A stretch of 64,000 nt of DNA from Nakamurella lactea DSM 19367. GTDB lineage: Bacteria; Actinomycetota; Actinomycetes; Mycobacteriales; Nakamurellaceae. How positions within the stretch are numbered: position 1 is the stretch's first letter; each line of letters begins with the position of its first letter. Positions 48,400 to 58,295 of the stretch are shown one piece after another. The notes under the pieces are model-generated. The model was not told where the DNA came from. It made no database searches and saw only the letters and a program-made list of their open reading frames with translations. The position numbers and the translations under genes are program-made. The stretch covers positions 248,001-312,000 of the forward strand of contig NZ_AUFT01000005.1 in the NCBI RefSeq assembly GCF_000426645.1, in the 5' to 3' direction.

Positions 48400-49182
48400 A
48401 TGGTGACGACGGTCCACGGAGCGACGACGCGCCTGCGGAGGCGTCCGTCCGGCACCATGGTGCTCGTCTCGATGCTGGTGGTCACCGCGGTGACCTGTGC
48501 CGCCGGTCCCGTCGCCTCGGCCTCGACGGCAGCATCGACGACGCCATCGGTGTCGCCCGACGCGGTCGGCCGGCAACTGATCACCGTCGCGGCTACCGAG
48601 GCAGGCTCCAGCCATGCCGTCCTCAGCGCCTGGCAGCAGCGGGAGGACCGATCGTGGGTCAAGGTCCTCGGCCCGATCCCGGCCAGGGTGGGCGCCAGAG
48701 GGATCGGACCCGCCAGGGAAGGCTCGGAGTACACCCCGGCCGGCACCTTCCTGCTGGACCAGGCATTCGGCCGGCTCGCCGACCCCGACACCCGACTGCC
48801 GTATTTCGCCACCGACCTGCGTGACTGGTGGGACGAGAACCCGGCATCGCCGACCTACAACCTGCACATCCGGCGGGACGACAGTCCGGGCGGCGCCAGC
48901 GAGAACCTTTACACCACTGGCAGCGCCTACAACTACGCGGTCAACTTCGCCTACAACCCGGCCCGGATCCCGGGCAAGGGATCCGCCTTCTTCCTGCACG
49001 TCGGCACCGGCTCGGCGACCGCCGGGTGCGTGTCGATCGATCAGGGCGAGTTGCTGACGCTGCTGCAGTGGCTCGACCCGGCCCAGCGGCCGACGATCGA
49101 CATCAGGGTCGGCGCTGCGATGGTGCCGTCGCCGGTGCACTCGTCCGAGTCATCCGATGGTTCCGTGAACCGGGCGGTGTGA
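48400..49182 (+). CDS. secreted L,D-transpeptidase-family protein
   Basis: 260 residues. A signal peptide or signal anchor (about 18-42: hydrophobic VLVSMLVVTAVTCAAG, then an ASA cleavage region) exports it. The YkuD-type catalytic site is FFLHVGTGSATAGCVSIDQGE, with His, the conserved Gly-Cys and nearby Ser; the usual Arg after the Cys motif is replaced (CVSI then DQ). It may cross-link peptidoglycan or anchor proteins. GGAG lies about 6 bases upstream of the ATG at 48400. Single-gene unit, divergent from the PrmC-like gene. Confidence 0.85.
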   Translation: MVTTVHGATTRLRRRPSGTMVLVSMLVVTAVTCAAGPVASASTAASTTPSVSPDAVGRQLITVAATEAGSSHAVLSAWQQREDRSWVKVLGPIPARVGARGIGPAREGSEYTPAGTFLLDQAFGRLADPDTRLPYFATDLRDWWDENPASPTYNLHIRRDDSPGGASENLYTTGSAYNYAVNFAYNPARIPGKGSAFFLHVGTGSATAGCVSIDQGELLTLLQWLDPAQRPTIDIRVGAAMVPSPVHSSESSDGSVNRAV

Positions 49183-49258
49183 GCCCCGTCAGCCGGCATG
49201 CGCGCCCGGTTGACGCCCTGCGAGCGGGCGACGTCGGGACACCTGGAACGATGTCCGG

Positions 49259-50449
49259 GTGAAGGCACTGCTGTTGGAGACCATCCATCCGTTGGCCGTC
49301 GACCTGCTGACCGAGGCGGGCTTCGACATCGAATCCCGTTCCGGTGCGCTGGACGAGGACGAGCTGATCGAGGCGCTGCCGGGAACGCACCTGCTCGGGA
49401 TCCGGTCCAAGACCGAGGTGACCCGCCGGGTGCTCGAGTCGGCGCCCGAGCTGGAGGCCATCGGCGCGTTCTGCATCGGCACCAACCAGATCGACCTGGC
49501 CGCTGCCGCCGAACGCGGAGTGGTGGCGTTCAACGCGCCGTTCTCCAATACCAGGTCGGTGGTCGAGCTCGCCACCGCCGAGATCATCACGATGGCCCGC
49601 CGGCTCACCGAGAAGGACACCGCGCTGCACCACGGCATCTGGGACAAACAGGCCAGTGGCAGCCACGAGATCCGCGGACGCCGGCTCGGCATCGTCGGCT
49701 ACGGCAACATCGGCTCGCAGCTGTCGGTGGTGGCCGAGGCGTTGGGCATGCAGGTGTTCTTCTACGACACCGCGGACAAACTCGCGATGGGCAACGCCAA
49801 GCGTTGTTCCTCCCTCGGCGAACTGCTCGACATCGCCGAGGTGGTCACCTTGCACGTCGACGGCCGGGCCGGCAACGCCGGGTTCTTCGGGCCCGAACAG
49901 TTCGCCCGGATGCGTGCCCGCTCGCTGTTCCTCAACCTGTCCCGCGGCTTCGTCGTCGACTACGACGCGCTGGCCGAGCAGCTGCGCTCCGGGCACATCG
50001 CCGGCGCCGCCGTCGACGTCTTCCCGGACGAGCCGAAGAAGCGCGGCGACGCCTTCAGCTCGCCGCTGCAGAAGATCCCCAACGTGATCCTCACCCCGCA
50101 CATCGGCGGCTCCACCGAGGAGGCCCAGGAGGACATCGGGCGCTTCGTGGCCACCAAGCTCCGCGACTTCGTGCAGAACGGGACCACGACGCTCAGCGTC
50201 AATCTCCCGTCGCTCGCGCTTCCCCAGCGACCGGGCGACCGGCGGCTCGTCCTGTTCCACGTGAACACCCCCGGCGTATTGGCGCAGGTGAACCGGGTGT
50301 TCGCCGACAACGGCGTCAACATCGAGGGTCAGGTACTCAATACATTGGGGCACAACGGGTATGTGGTGACAGATGTCGCCGAGTTGCCGGACGCGGTCCC
50401 GGCGCGGCTGCGGTCGATGCCGGAGACGATCAAGCTCAGGGTGATCTGA
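49259..50449 (+). CDS. serA: D-3-phosphoglycerate dehydrogenase
   Basis: First step of serine synthesis: oxidises 3-phosphoglycerate with NAD. 396 residues, the short ACT-containing type as in E. coli, not the long actinobacterial form with the extra intervening domain. NAD motif GIVGYGNIGSQLSV (near 145), catalytic Arg in LNLSRGFVVD, Glu in DVFPDEP and His in LTPHIGGSTEEAQ. The ACT regulatory domain is at ~325-396 (LVLFHVNTPGVLAQVNRVFADNGVNIEGQ), so serine feedback is likely. A hairpin follows the stop. Confidence 0.92.
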   Translation: MKALLLETIHPLAVDLLTEAGFDIESRSGALDEDELIEALPGTHLLGIRSKTEVTRRVLESAPELEAIGAFCIGTNQIDLAAAAERGVVAFNAPFSNTRSVVELATAEIITMARRLTEKDTALHHGIWDKQASGSHEIRGRRLGIVGYGNIGSQLSVVAEALGMQVFFYDTADKLAMGNAKRCSSLGELLDIAEVVTLHVDGRAGNAGFFGPEQFARMRARSLFLNLSRGFVVDYDALAEQLRSGHIAGAAVDVFPDEPKKRGDAFSSPLQKIPNVILTPHIGGSTEEAQEDIGRFVATKLRDFVQNGTTTLSVNLPSLALPQRPGDRRLVLFHVNTPGVLAQVNRVFADNGVNIEGQVLNTLGHNGYVVTDVAELPDAVPARLRSMPETIKLRVI

Positions 50450-50475
50450 GCCGGATCGTCCGACGCCTCCGGTTC
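50448..50475. terminator. hairpin between serA and the MmcQ/YjbR gene
   Basis: GAGCCGGA (50448-50455) pairs with TCCGGTTC (50468-50475), allowing one G-U pair, with a 12-base loop. It spans the junction of two convergent genes. Confidence 0.45.
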
Positions 50476-50881
50476 AGTCGGCTCCGCGCTCGGCCAGCCA
50501 CGGCTTGGACAGCTTCTTCGGCGCCCGCAAGAGCCATCCGTCGGTGATCACCTCGGCCAACTCGTCGCGGGTCAACAACGGCAACTGCGACTCCCTGACC
50601 AGCACCGCGTTGTAGCCGTTGAAGTGATCGGTGGTGAAGAACGGCGAATCGTCGGCCACCAGCGACTGCTTGTCGTCGGCGCTGCAGGTGATGACGATGA
50701 CGTCCTGGAGCTCGTGCCCGTCAGCGTCCAGCGCGTCCTTGCGCGGGCCGCGGTAGATGACGAAGGCCCGGCCGGCCACCTTGAAGGACGGCTTGTCCCC
50801 CCAGGACGGCTCGTGCGTCACCCCCGGCAGGGCCAACGCGATGTCCGCCACGTCGGACGGGCGCGCTTTCCTGCTCGTCAT
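50474..50881 (-). CDS. MmcQ/YjbR-family protein
   Basis: 135 residues of the MmcQ/YjbR fold (CyaY-like, DUF419): DVADIALALPGVTHEPSWGDKPSFKVAGRAFVIYRGPRKD, then VIVITCSADDKQSLVADDSPFFTTDHFNGYNAVLVRESQLPLLTRDELAEVITDGWLLRAPKKL. Probably a DNA-binding or structural small protein; role unknown. GGGAGG five bases upstream fixes the ATG at 50881. Confidence 0.9.
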   Translation of the reverse strand: MTSRKARPSDVADIALALPGVTHEPSWGDKPSFKVAGRAFVIYRGPRKDALDADGHELQDVIVITCSADDKQSLVADDSPFFTTDHFNGYNAVLVRESQLPLLTRDELAEVITDGWLLRAPKKLSKPWLAERGAD

Positions 50882-50976
50882 CCCGACCTCCCGATCCGTC
50901 GAACCTGCCCGTCGGTGCGCCTTCCGCCGGCTGCCCGCAGCACAGGAATTCGGCGGCTCCATGTGACGATAACGCG

Positions 50977-52833
50977 GTGGACATAGCCTTAGCCGTCGGT
51001 GCGATGGCGCTGACCGTCGTGGTGTTCGATCAACTCGCCCGTCGGCTGGGCATCTCCGGCCCGCTGCTGCTGATGCTGGTAGGCATCATCGGTTCCTTCC
51101 TGCCCTTCATTCCCGATTTCCATTTGGACGCAGAAGTTGTGCTGCTCGGGCTGCTGCCGCCCTTGCTCTACTCGACCGCGATCCGCACCTCGGTGATCGA
51201 CTTCCGCAACAACATCAGGGTGATCGGGTACCTGTCGGTGCTGTTGGTGCTGGTCACCGCGGCGGTGGTCGGCCTGGTGGTCTGGCTCATCCTGCCGGTG
51301 CCGTTCGCCGTCGCCTTCGCCCTCGGTGCGGTGGTAGCGCCGCCCGACGCAGTGGCGGCATCCGCGGTGGCCCGCAAGGTCGGACTGCCGCGCGCGCTGG
51401 TGTCGATCCTGGAGGGCGAATCGCTGGTCAACGACGCCACCGCCATCACCTGCCTGCGGGCCGGCATCGCCGCGATGGCCGGCGCCACCACCATCAACAA
51501 GATCGGCGCCAGCTTCCTGCTGGCCCTGGTCGGCGGCATCGTCATCGGCGTGGTGATCGCCGCCATCGCCACCTGGGTCCGCCGACGGATCACCGACCCG
51601 GTCGCCGACACCGCGATCTCCTTCATCATTCCCTGGGCGGCCTACGTCCCGGCCGAGGCCGCGCACTCGTCCGGGGTGATCGCGGTGGTCACCGCCGGAC
51701 TGCTGCTCGGGCACAAGTCCCAGGTGGTGCAGACTGCACAGTCCAGGATGACCGAGCGGACCAACTGGACGACGGTGCAGTTCCTGTTGGAGAACACCGT
51801 TTTCCTGCTGATCGGACTGCAGGCCAGGTGGATCATCGACGACGTCGCCCGATCCGGCGTGACCGCGCTGACGGTGATCTGGTGCTGCGCGGCCGTGCTG
51901 ATCACGGTGATCGTGGTCCGGATGGTGTGGGTGACGCTCGGCCGGTTCGTGCTGTTCCGCCGCCGGAACGGCAACGGGCAGGACCGGCCGCCGCTGCAGT
52001 GGACGCTGATCATCGGCTGGGCCGGGATGCGCGGCGTGGTGACGCTGGCCGCCGCGTTCCTGCTGCCCGAGGACACGCCCTACCGGCCGGTACTGGAGCT
52101 GGCCGCGCTGGTGGTGACGGCCGGAACCCTGATCTTGCAAGGGACCACGCTGCCGCTGTTGGTCCGCCGGCTCGGTGTGCAAGGTCCCAACGCCCGGCAG
52201 GACGCGCTGGCCACCGCGACCGTGCTGGAGGTGGCCGGCGACCGGGCCCTGGCGGCCCTTGACAAGCTCCCGGACATCGACGACGACGTCCGCGAGGAGC
52301 TGGCTACCCGCATCCGGCAGCGCTCCGACCGGATCTGGGAACGGCTCGGTGCGGCATCACCCGACGAGACCCCGGCCGACGAGTACAGCCGGCTGCGGCT
52401 GTACGCCCTGGGAGTGGAGCGGCAGACCGTGCTGGAGATGCGCAATGACGGCCGCGTCGACCAGGAGGTTCTCGGCTCGGTGCTGGCCACTCTCGACGTC
52501 GAGGAGTCGATGCTCGCCGCGGTCGCGCGACGGTCAGCATCCATCGACGCGGAAGTCATCGCCGAACCCATCGCCCAAAAGTCATGTGAGCATCTGGACA
52601 AGGCACCGACCGGTACCGAGGCACTCTCGGCCGGCTGTCTGGACTGCGAGCGTGAGGGCACCAAACCCGTTCACCTGCGGCTCTGCCTGAACTGCGGCAA
52701 CGTCGGCTGCTGCGACTCCTCGGTCGGCCGGCACGCGACCCGGCACTTCGAGCAGACCGATCACCCGGTGATGCGTAGCTTCGAGCCGGGCGAGAAGTGG
52801 CGCTGGTGCTACCTCGACCGGCAGCTCGGCTGA
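50977..52833 (+). CDS. Na+/H+ antiporter, NhaP/CPA1 type, with C-terminal UBP zinc finger
   Basis: 618 residues. Residues 1-405 hold about 12 membrane segments typical of CPA1 exchangers, with the ion-site ND motif in GESLVNDATAITC (near 150) and the Arg-containing WAGMRGVVTLA motif near 350. A cytosolic helical segment (about 410-530) joins a UBP zinc finger at the end: CEHL, AGCLDCERE, LRLCLNCGNVGCCDSS, RHATRHFEQTDHP. The zinc finger may regulate transport or recruit a partner. The GTG at 50977 is the first in-frame start before the first membrane segment. Confidence 0.93.
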   Translation: MDIALAVGAMALTVVVFDQLARRLGISGPLLLMLVGIIGSFLPFIPDFHLDAEVVLLGLLPPLLYSTAIRTSVIDFRNNIRVIGYLSVLLVLVTAAVVGLVVWLILPVPFAVAFALGAVVAPPDAVAASAVARKVGLPRALVSILEGESLVNDATAITCLRAGIAAMAGATTINKIGASFLLALVGGIVIGVVIAAIATWVRRRITDPVADTAISFIIPWAAYVPAEAAHSSGVIAVVTAGLLLGHKSQVVQTAQSRMTERTNWTTVQFLLENTVFLLIGLQARWIIDDVARSGVTALTVIWCCAAVLITVIVVRMVWVTLGRFVLFRRRNGNGQDRPPLQWTLIIGWAGMRGVVTLAAAFLLPEDTPYRPVLELAALVVTAGTLILQGTTLPLLVRRLGVQGPNARQDALATATVLEVAGDRALAALDKLPDIDDDVREELATRIRQRSDRIWERLGAASPDETPADEYSRLRLYALGVERQTVLEMRNDGRVDQEVLGSVLATLDVEESMLAAVARRSASIDAEVIAEPIAQKSCEHLDKAPTGTEALSAGCLDCEREGTKPVHLRLCLNCGNVGCCDSSVGRHATRHFEQTDHPVMRSFEPGEKWRWCYLDRQLG

Positions 52834-52846
52834 CGGCCTGCCCGCC

Positions 52847-52852
52847 TAAGCT
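52847..52852 (+). promoter_or_regulatory. TAAGCT -10 box of thyA
   Basis: Ends exactly six bases before the ATG at 52859; leaderless transcript predicted. Confidence 0.5.
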
Positions 52853-52858
52853 GAAGAC

Positions 52859-53653
52859 ATGCAGCAGTACCTGGATCTGATGGATCGCATCCTCACCGAG
52901 GGCACCGACAAGTCCGACCGCACCGGCACCGGAACCCGGAGCATTTTCGGGCACCAGATGCGCTTCGACCTGTCCGCCGGCTTCCCGGTGGTCACCACCA
53001 AGAAGGTTCATCTGAGGTCGGTGATCGTCGAGTTGTTGTGGTTCCTGCGCGGCTCGACGAACGTGCACTGGCTGCAGGAACGAGGCGTCACCATCTGGGA
53101 CGAGTGGGCCGGCCCCGACGGCGAACTCGGTCCGGTCTACGGGCACCAATGGCGCAGCTGGCCGACCCCGGATGGCGGGCACGTCGATCAGATCGCCGGG
53201 CTGCTGCACTCGCTGCGGACCAACCCGGACTCGCGGCGGCACATCGTGTCGGCCTGGAATGTCGCCGAGGTCTCGGAGATGGCACTCCCGCCGTGCCACA
53301 CCATGTTCCAGTTCTACGTGGCCGACGGGAAGCTCAGCTGCCAGCTCTACCAGCGGTCGGCTGACGTGTTCCTCGGCGTGCCGTTCAACATCGCTTCGTA
53401 CGCGCTGTTGGTGCACCTGGTCGCCAAGGTGGTCGGGCTACAGCCCGGCGACTTCGTGCACACCCTGGGTGACGCACACCTGTACGCGAACCACTTCGAG
53501 CAGGCGAAGCTCCAGCTCACCCGGGAGCCGCGAGCGCTTCCGACACTGCAGATCGCCGACCACGTCGAGGATCTGGACGCCGTCGAGTACGCCGACATCC
53601 AGGTGCTGGGCTACGACCCGCACCCGCTGATCAAGGCCCCGATCGCGGTATGA
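52859..53653 (+). CDS. thyA: thymidylate synthase
   Basis: Methylates dUMP to dTMP with methylene-tetrahydrofolate. 264 residues, the same length as E. coli ThyA. The catalytic Cys is in [12 protein letters not shown] (near 146), with the preceding [12 protein letters not shown]rg pair for the phosphate, the FNIASYALL folate region and HLYANHFEQ near 207. All key residues are present. No folA follows, unlike in many genomes; the next gene is convergent. Confidence 0.96.
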   Translation: MQQYLDLMDRILTEGTDKSDRTGTGTRSIFGHQMRFDLSAGFPVVTTKKVHLRSVIVELLWFLRGSTNVHWLQERGVTIWDEWAGPDGELGPVYGHQWRSWPTPDGGHVDQIAGLLHSLRTNPDSRRHIVSAWNVAEVSEMALPPCHTMFQFYVADGKLSCQLYQRSADVFLGVPFNIASYALLVHLVAKVVGLQPGDFVHTLGDAHLYANHFEQAKLQLTREPRALPTLQIADHVEDLDAVEYADIQVLGYDPHPLIKAPIAV

Positions 53654-53679
53654 GGCGCCCGCGGAGCGAGACCTTGGGT

Positions 53680-53699
53680 CTGACGCGGTAGTGCGTCAG
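53680..53699. terminator. terminator between thyA and the M20 hydrolase
   Basis: Perfect stem CTGACGC/GCGTCAG with loop GGTAGT. It covers the stop codon of the minus-strand gene and lies 26 bases past thyA. Confidence 0.7.
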
Positions 53700-54904
53700 C
53701 CGCGGTTGAGCCGGCGTACCGCCAGTTCGGCCAGCAGCGCAGCGCAGTCCGGGATCACCGAATCGTCGAAGGCAGCCAGCGGCGAATGGTTGGTCGCCGA
53801 CACGGCCAGATCCAACTTCGGAGCACCGACGAACAGGTAGGCACCCGGCACCTCGTCCAGCACCCGGGAGAAGTCCTCGGAACCGGTCAACGGATCGGCG
53901 AGCTCGGCGAACCGGTCGGCGCCCAGCAGTTCGCGGGCAGTGGTCGCGGCGAACTCGTACTCGGCGTCGTTGTTGACGGTGAGCGGGTATTCCCCCTCGA
54001 ACGTCGCCTCGACCGTCAGCCCGTACGCGGCGCCGATGCTCTCGCACAGTCGCACCGCATCGGTCGCGATCTGCTCGGCGTTGCTCTTCGAGAACGATCG
54101 GACGGTGGCCTCGAAGACCGCCTCGTCCGGAATGATGTTGCGCTTGGTGCCGGCGTGGAAGCTGCCGACGGTGATCACCACGGGGTCGAAGACGTTGATG
54201 GTGCGGGTCACCAGGGTCTGCAGAGCGCCGACCATTTCGGCCGCCGCCGGGATCGGATCCTTCGACGAGTGTGGCGCGCTGCCGTGGCCGCCGGCACCGA
54301 TCACCCGGACGTGCAGGCCACCGGAGGCGGCCATCAACGGACCTGGCCGGGCGGTGACCTGACCCTTGGCGAAGTAGCCGGAGAACACGTGCAGCCCGTA
54401 CGCGGCGTCCACCCGCCGGCCGGCCGCGTCCAGGATCCCCTCGTCGAGCATGTAGCTCGCGCCGTCGAAGCCCTCTTCGCCGGGTTGGAACATGAAGACC
54501 ACGTCGCCGGGAAGCTCATCGCGGTGGGCCGTCAGCAGCCGGGCGGCGCCGACCAGGCCGGACATGTGCAGGTCGTGGCCGCAGGCATGCATCGCGTCGC
54601 CGTGGGCCGAATCGCGGGCGGGGGCGAACGGCTCACCGGTCTTCTCCACCACCGGGAGGGCGTCCATGTCACCGCGCAGCAGCACGACCGGTCCGTCGCC
54701 GGGGTTCTTCCCGCCACGCAGCACCGCGGTGATCGACGACACCGCGGTTCCGGTGGTGATCTCCAGGCCCAGACTCTCGATCTCGGCGAGCAACGCCTGC
54801 TGGGTGACCGGCAGCTGCAGGCCGACTTCGGGGATCGCATGAAGCTTCCGCCGCAGGGCGATCAGGTCGTTCGCTAGTTCGGTCGATTCGGCCAGCAGAT
54901 CCAC
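53696..54904 (-). CDS. M20-family amidohydrolase
   Basis: 402-residue metallo-amidohydrolase (N-acyl amino acid or hippurate hydrolase type). Metal-binding sites are MHACGHDLHMSGL, the catalytic Glu pair in FQPGEEGFDGASYML and His in LHVFSG; a lid dimerisation domain lies at ~185-290 (GAGGHGSAPHSSKDP). No signal peptide, so cytosolic. Substrate not predictable. The start is GTG at 54904 with an AAAGG-like site. Same strand as clgR downstream of it in genome order, but probably its own unit. Confidence 0.9.
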   Translation of the reverse strand: MDLLAESTELANDLIALRRKLHAIPEVGLQLPVTQQALLAEIESLGLEITTGTAVSSITAVLRGGKNPGDGPVVLLRGDMDALPVVEKTGEPFAPARDSAHGDAMHACGHDLHMSGLVGAARLLTAHRDELPGDVVFMFQPGEEGFDGASYMLDEGILDAAGRRVDAAYGLHVFSGYFAKGQVTARPGPLMAASGGLHVRVIGAGGHGSAPHSSKDPIPAAAEMVGALQTLVTRTINVFDPVVITVGSFHAGTKRNIIPDEAVFEATVRSFSKSNAEQIATDAVRLCESIGAAYGLTVEATFEGEYPLTVNNDAEYEFAATTARELLGADRFAELADPLTGSEDFSRVLDEVPGAYLFVGAPKLDLAVSATNHSPLAAFDDSVIPDCAALLAELAVRRLNRG

Positions 54905-54984
54905 GGTCGGGGCACCTTTCCACAGCGCATCGCGGGCGGCGCAGCGGGGCCGCTCTCGGCGATGACGTTACCCGGATGCCGGGA

Positions 54985-55434
54985 TCAGTTGACCGGCGCC
55001 TCGGCCCGTCCGTACGGCAGCACGATCCGCAGCTGACGGGCGGCAGCCGGCTGAGCTGGGGTGGGCTGCAGGTTCGTCGACCGGCCGAAATGCCGGTCGC
55101 CGACGCTCACCTTGTCGCCAAGGGCCTTGTCCAGGCCGTAGGGCATCGGCCGGCGGTTCTGCGCCTTAACCGAGTTGGCGGTCAGCTCCGCCCTGACCGG
55201 CACGGTGTCCAGCCTGATGGTCTCGCTCACGGTGTCCAGCACCTCCGCGAGTTCGATGTCCAGCGCGTCGCAAATGGAGGCGAGCAACTCGCTGGAGGCC
55301 TCCTTGCGGCCGCGCTCCACCTCGGACAGGTAACCGAGCGACACGTTGGCCGCCGTCGACACGTCACGCAAGGTGCGGTTCTGGCGGGTCCGGGCATCGC
55401 GCAGGGTCTCCCCCAAGGCGTCTCGCAGCAACAC
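54985..55434 (-). CDS. clgR: XRE-family regulator ClgR
   Basis: 149-residue activator of clp protease and other proteostasis genes in actinobacteria. The N-terminal helix-turn-helix [63 protein letters not shown] is close to ClgR of Streptomyces and mycobacteria. The C-terminal region is variable; in other species ClgR is itself a ClpP substrate. GTG at 55434 with GGAGGA upstream. Synteny (clgR, cinA, pgsA, rimO, argA) matches the mycobacterial clgR-pgsA3-argA block. Confidence 0.93.
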   Translation of the reverse strand: MLLRDALGETLRDARTRQNRTLRDVSTAANVSLGYLSEVERGRKEASSELLASICDALDIELAEVLDTVSETIRLDTVPVRAELTANSVKAQNRRPMPYGLDKALGDKVSVGDRHFGRSTNLQPTPAQPAAARQLRIVLPYGRAEAPVN

Positions 55435-55578
55435 GAGGCTCTTCCTCCCTGGCCGATGGCCTGGCGGCCGGTCGATCCGATTGGTGTGTCGCCAACCTAC
55501 TCCGCCGTATCGACATCGCGACGGATGCCCGACCGGTGTCGTGACCGACGGGCGGCACGTTGGTGTACTCGTATCTGC

Positions 55579-56169
55579 TCAACGTCGCCCGACCGCGCAG
55601 TGTTCCCGGAGCAACGTCAACGCCGCGTTCACCGCGGCGATCCGGATCCGGTGCCGGGTGAGGGTCGGTGAGGCGTCGCCGCCGCCGGCGATGGCGCCCG
55701 CCGCATCGTCGGTCTCATCGTCGGACGCGCCGACCCCGCCCGACCCCTGCGCCGTCAGCAGGCCGGCAGGTCCGGCGGCCGCCACGAACCAGGTTCCCGG
55801 CGACACCCCACCCTGGGCGTCGGGCCCGGCCACCCCAGTCAGGCCGACGCCGATCAGCGCATCGCAGGATCGCCGCGCGCCGTCGGCCAGCGCGGCCGCC
55901 ACCTCGGGATGCACGGGACCGTGCGCGGCCAGCAGCCCGGGATCGACACCGGCCAGGGTGTGTTTGAGGTCGGTGGCGTAGACCACCAGGCCGCCGCGGA
56001 CCACCGCGCTGGATCCCGGCACCGAGGTGAGCGCAGCGGTCAACAGGCCGCCGGTCAGCGACTCGGCGGTGGCGACCGTCAGCCGGGCGGCGGTCAGCTC
56101 GTCGATCAGGGCGGCCAGCCGGCCGCCGCCGAGCAGCGCGTCGAAGGGGTTGTCGGTCACCGCATCCAC
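55579..56169 (-). CDS. cinA: CinA C-terminal domain protein (nicotinamide-nucleotide amidase)
   Basis: 196 residues, only the C-terminal CinA/PncC domain, which deamidates NMN in NAD recycling. Conserved TVATAESLTGGLLTAALTSVPGSSAVVRGGLVVYATDLKHTLAGV with the catalytic Ser and Lys, and GLTGVAGPDAQGG. An acidic Gly-rich stretch (GASDDETDDAAGAIAGGGD) interrupts the usual C-terminal part. The GTG start lies six bases after the pgsA stop, so they are coupled. Confidence 0.9.
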   Translation of the reverse strand: MDAVTDNPFDALLGGGRLAALIDELTAARLTVATAESLTGGLLTAALTSVPGSSAVVRGGLVVYATDLKHTLAGVDPGLLAAHGPVHPEVAAALADGARRSCDALIGVGLTGVAGPDAQGGVSPGTWFVAAAGPAGLLTAQGSGGVGASDDETDDAAGAIAGGGDASPTLTRHRIRIAAVNAALTLLREHCAVGRR

Positions 56170-56175
56170 CGCGTC

Positions 56176-56784
56176 TCAGGACGCCGCGGGCGGTGCGTTC
56201 GTCGACCGGCCCCTGGACACCAGGGCGAGTGCCCGGATCAGATAGTCGATCCCGGTGCCGATGGTCAGCAGTAGCGCCAGCCCCATCAGCCCGATCCGCA
56301 ACCAGTCGATCTGATCCGGCAATGGCAGCACGTACAGGCCGATGGCCACCACCTGCACCAGAGTCTTGAGTTTGCCGCCCGGGCTGGCCGCGATCACCCC
56401 GTACCGCAGGATCGCGAATCGCATCACGGTGATGCCGATCTCGCGGACCAGGATGAGTAGCGTCACCCACCACGGCAGGTCGCCGAGCATGGACAGTCCG
56501 ACCAACGCCGAGCCGGTCAGCGCCTTGTCCGCGATCGGGTCGGCGATCCGGCCGAAGTCGGTGACCTGGCCGCGCTTGCGGGCGATTCGGCCGTCATACC
56601 GGTCGGTGATGGCAGCCACCGCGAACACCGCGCCGGCCACCCAGCGCCAGCCGTCGTTGTGTCCGCCGAGGTTGAACAGACACAGCAGGAAGACGGGCAC
56701 CAGGATCAGCCGCAGCACCGTCAGCGCGTTCGGCAGGTTCACCAGCGAGACCGGGACGTAGCTGCCCGGCTTCGGGTCCGTCAT
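56176..56784 (-). CDS. pgsA: CDP-diacylglycerol-glycerol-3-phosphate 3-phosphatidyltransferase
   Basis: Integral membrane CDP-alcohol phosphatidyltransferase that makes phosphatidylglycerol phosphate. 202 residues with about five membrane segments. The signature DG-x2-AR-x8-G-x3-D-x3-D is complete ([11 protein letters not shown] then [11 protein letters not shown], near residues 60-85). The ATG overlaps the rimO stop by four bases. In mycobacteria the clgR-linked copy is called pgsA3. Confidence 0.94.
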   Translation of the reverse strand: MTDPKPGSYVPVSLVNLPNALTVLRLILVPVFLLCLFNLGGHNDGWRWVAGAVFAVAAITDRYDGRIARKRGQVTDFGRIADPIADKALTGSALVGLSMLGDLPWWVTLLILVREIGITVMRFAILRYGVIAASPGGKLKTLVQVVAIGLYVLPLPDQIDWLRIGLMGLALLLTIGTGIDYLIRALALVSRGRSTNAPPAAS

Positions 56785-58244
56785 GGGGTACTCCTGGGCA
56801 GCACCCGGGTCGGTCGGGCGATCAGGTCGATGCCGTCGGTGTCGATCACCGTGGCCAGTACCAGGTCGCCCAGCTCCAACCCGTCGGCATCCGTCAACGT
56901 GGTACTGCCATCCACCTCGGGTGCCTGGTGCGCTCCCCGGCCGACGACGGTCCGTCCACCGTCCTGGTCGTCGATCTCGTCGATCAGCACTTCGATCCGG
57001 GTGCCGACGCGGTCCTCCGCTCGCTGCGCGGACAGCTCCTCCACCAGGGCGGTGATCCGCTCGACCCGTTCGTCGATCTCGTCGTCGTCGATCTTGTCGG
57101 GCAGGTCGAAGGCGCCGGTTCCGTCCTCGTCCGAGTAGCCGAAGACGCCGACGGCGTCCAACCTGGCACCGATCAGGAACTGTTCCAGGGCCTCGAGGTC
57201 CGCCGCTGTCTCGCCGGGGAATCCGACGATGACGTTCGAGCGGATACCTGCTTCGGGGGCGACGGCGCGGATCTGTTCGGTGAGCCCGAGGAAGCCCTGG
57301 ACCGAACCGAACCGGCGCATCCGCCGCAGCACCGGTTCGGACGCGTGCTGGAACGACATGTCGAAATAGTCGGCGACCCGTTCGGTGCCGGCAATGGTCT
57401 GCAGCAGCGAGGGTTTCGTCTCCGCCGGCTGCAGATAGCTGAGCCGGACCCGATCGATCCCCCGCACCCCGGACAGCGCCACCAGCAGATCCTCCAGCGG
57501 TCGGTCGCCGGGCAGATCCTTGCCGTAGGAGGTGGAGTTCTCGCTGACCAGGACGATCTCCCGGATGCCCTGCTCGGCCAACCAATGGGCCTCGGTGAGG
57601 ATCTCCTGCGGCTGACGGGAAACGAACGAACCCCGGAACGCCGGAATGGCACAGAAGGTGCAGCGGCGGTCGCAGCCGGAGGCGATCTTCAGCGGTGCGA
57701 CCGGGCCGGACTGGAGCAGGGTCCTGGTGAGCAGCGGACCAGCGGCCAGCCCGGTGGGCGCCGCCCCGCCGTGCCCCGGCACCGAGATGCCGGCCGCCGC
57801 CGCCGGTCTGGACACCGGGGAGATCGGCAGCAAGGTTCGCCGGTCGACCGGGACGTGCGGCGCCGGCGCGTGGCCGTCCAGCACGTCGCCCAGCAGGGCG
57901 GCCAGCTCGGGATAGGAATCGAAGCCCAGCACCGCATCGGCCTCCGGCAGCGCCGCGGCCAGTTCCTGCCCGTACCGCTCGGCCAGACAGCCGACGGCCA
58001 CCACCTTGGCGCCGGTGTCGGCGGCCGCCAGCACGGTGTCGATCGAGTCCTTCTTGGCGCTGGCGACGAATGCGCAGGTGTTGACCACCACGATGTCGGC
58101 CGGCTCCTGGCCGGCGTCCCCGTCCGCCTGCTCGGTCAGCAGCCGGAAGCCGCCGGCGGCCAGCCGGCCGGCGATCTCCGACGAGTCGACCTCGTTGCGG
58201 GCACAGCCCATGGTGATCAGGGAAACCGTCGGAGCGCTGGACAC
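56781..58244 (-). CDS. rimO: ribosomal protein S12 methylthiotransferase RimO
   Basis: Radical-SAM methylthiotransferase that modifies an Asp of ribosomal protein S12. 487 residues in three domains: N-terminal UPF0004 ([28 protein letters not shown] give three Fe-S Cys), radical SAM with [18 protein letters not shown] (near 195-215), and a C-terminal TRAM domain with acidic strands. The GTG at 58244 gives the family start; a TAGGCT box lies seven bases upstream. An Ala-rich insert (about 155-185) lies before the radical SAM domain. Confidence 0.94.
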   Translation of the reverse strand: MSSAPTVSLITMGCARNEVDSSEIAGRLAAGGFRLLTEQADGDAGQEPADIVVVNTCAFVASAKKDSIDTVLAAADTGAKVVAVGCLAERYGQELAAALPEADAVLGFDSYPELAALLGDVLDGHAPAPHVPVDRRTLLPISPVSRPAAAAGISVPGHGGAAPTGLAAGPLLTRTLLQSGPVAPLKIASGCDRRCTFCAIPAFRGSFVSRQPQEILTEAHWLAEQGIREIVLVSENSTSYGKDLPGDRPLEDLLVALSGVRGIDRVRLSYLQPAETKPSLLQTIAGTERVADYFDMSFQHASEPVLRRMRRFGSVQGFLGLTEQIRAVAPEAGIRSNVIVGFPGETAADLEALEQFLIGARLDAVGVFGYSDEDGTGAFDLPDKIDDDEIDERVERITALVEELSAQRAEDRVGTRIEVLIDEIDDQDGGRTVVGRGAHQAPEVDGSTTLTDADGLELGDLVLATVIDTDGIDLIARPTRVLPRSTP

Positions 58245-58283
58245 GTTGGCCAGCCTATCGACCGCGGCGCACAGGTTCCTCAT

Positions 58284-58289
58284 TACGCT
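58284..58289 (+). promoter_or_regulatory. TACGCT -10 box of argA
   Basis: Ends exactly six bases before the GTG at 58296. With TAGGCT for rimO (58257-58252, minus) this 51-base gap holds two back-to-back leaderless promoters. Confidence 0.5.
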
Positions 58290-58295
58290 GCTCGG

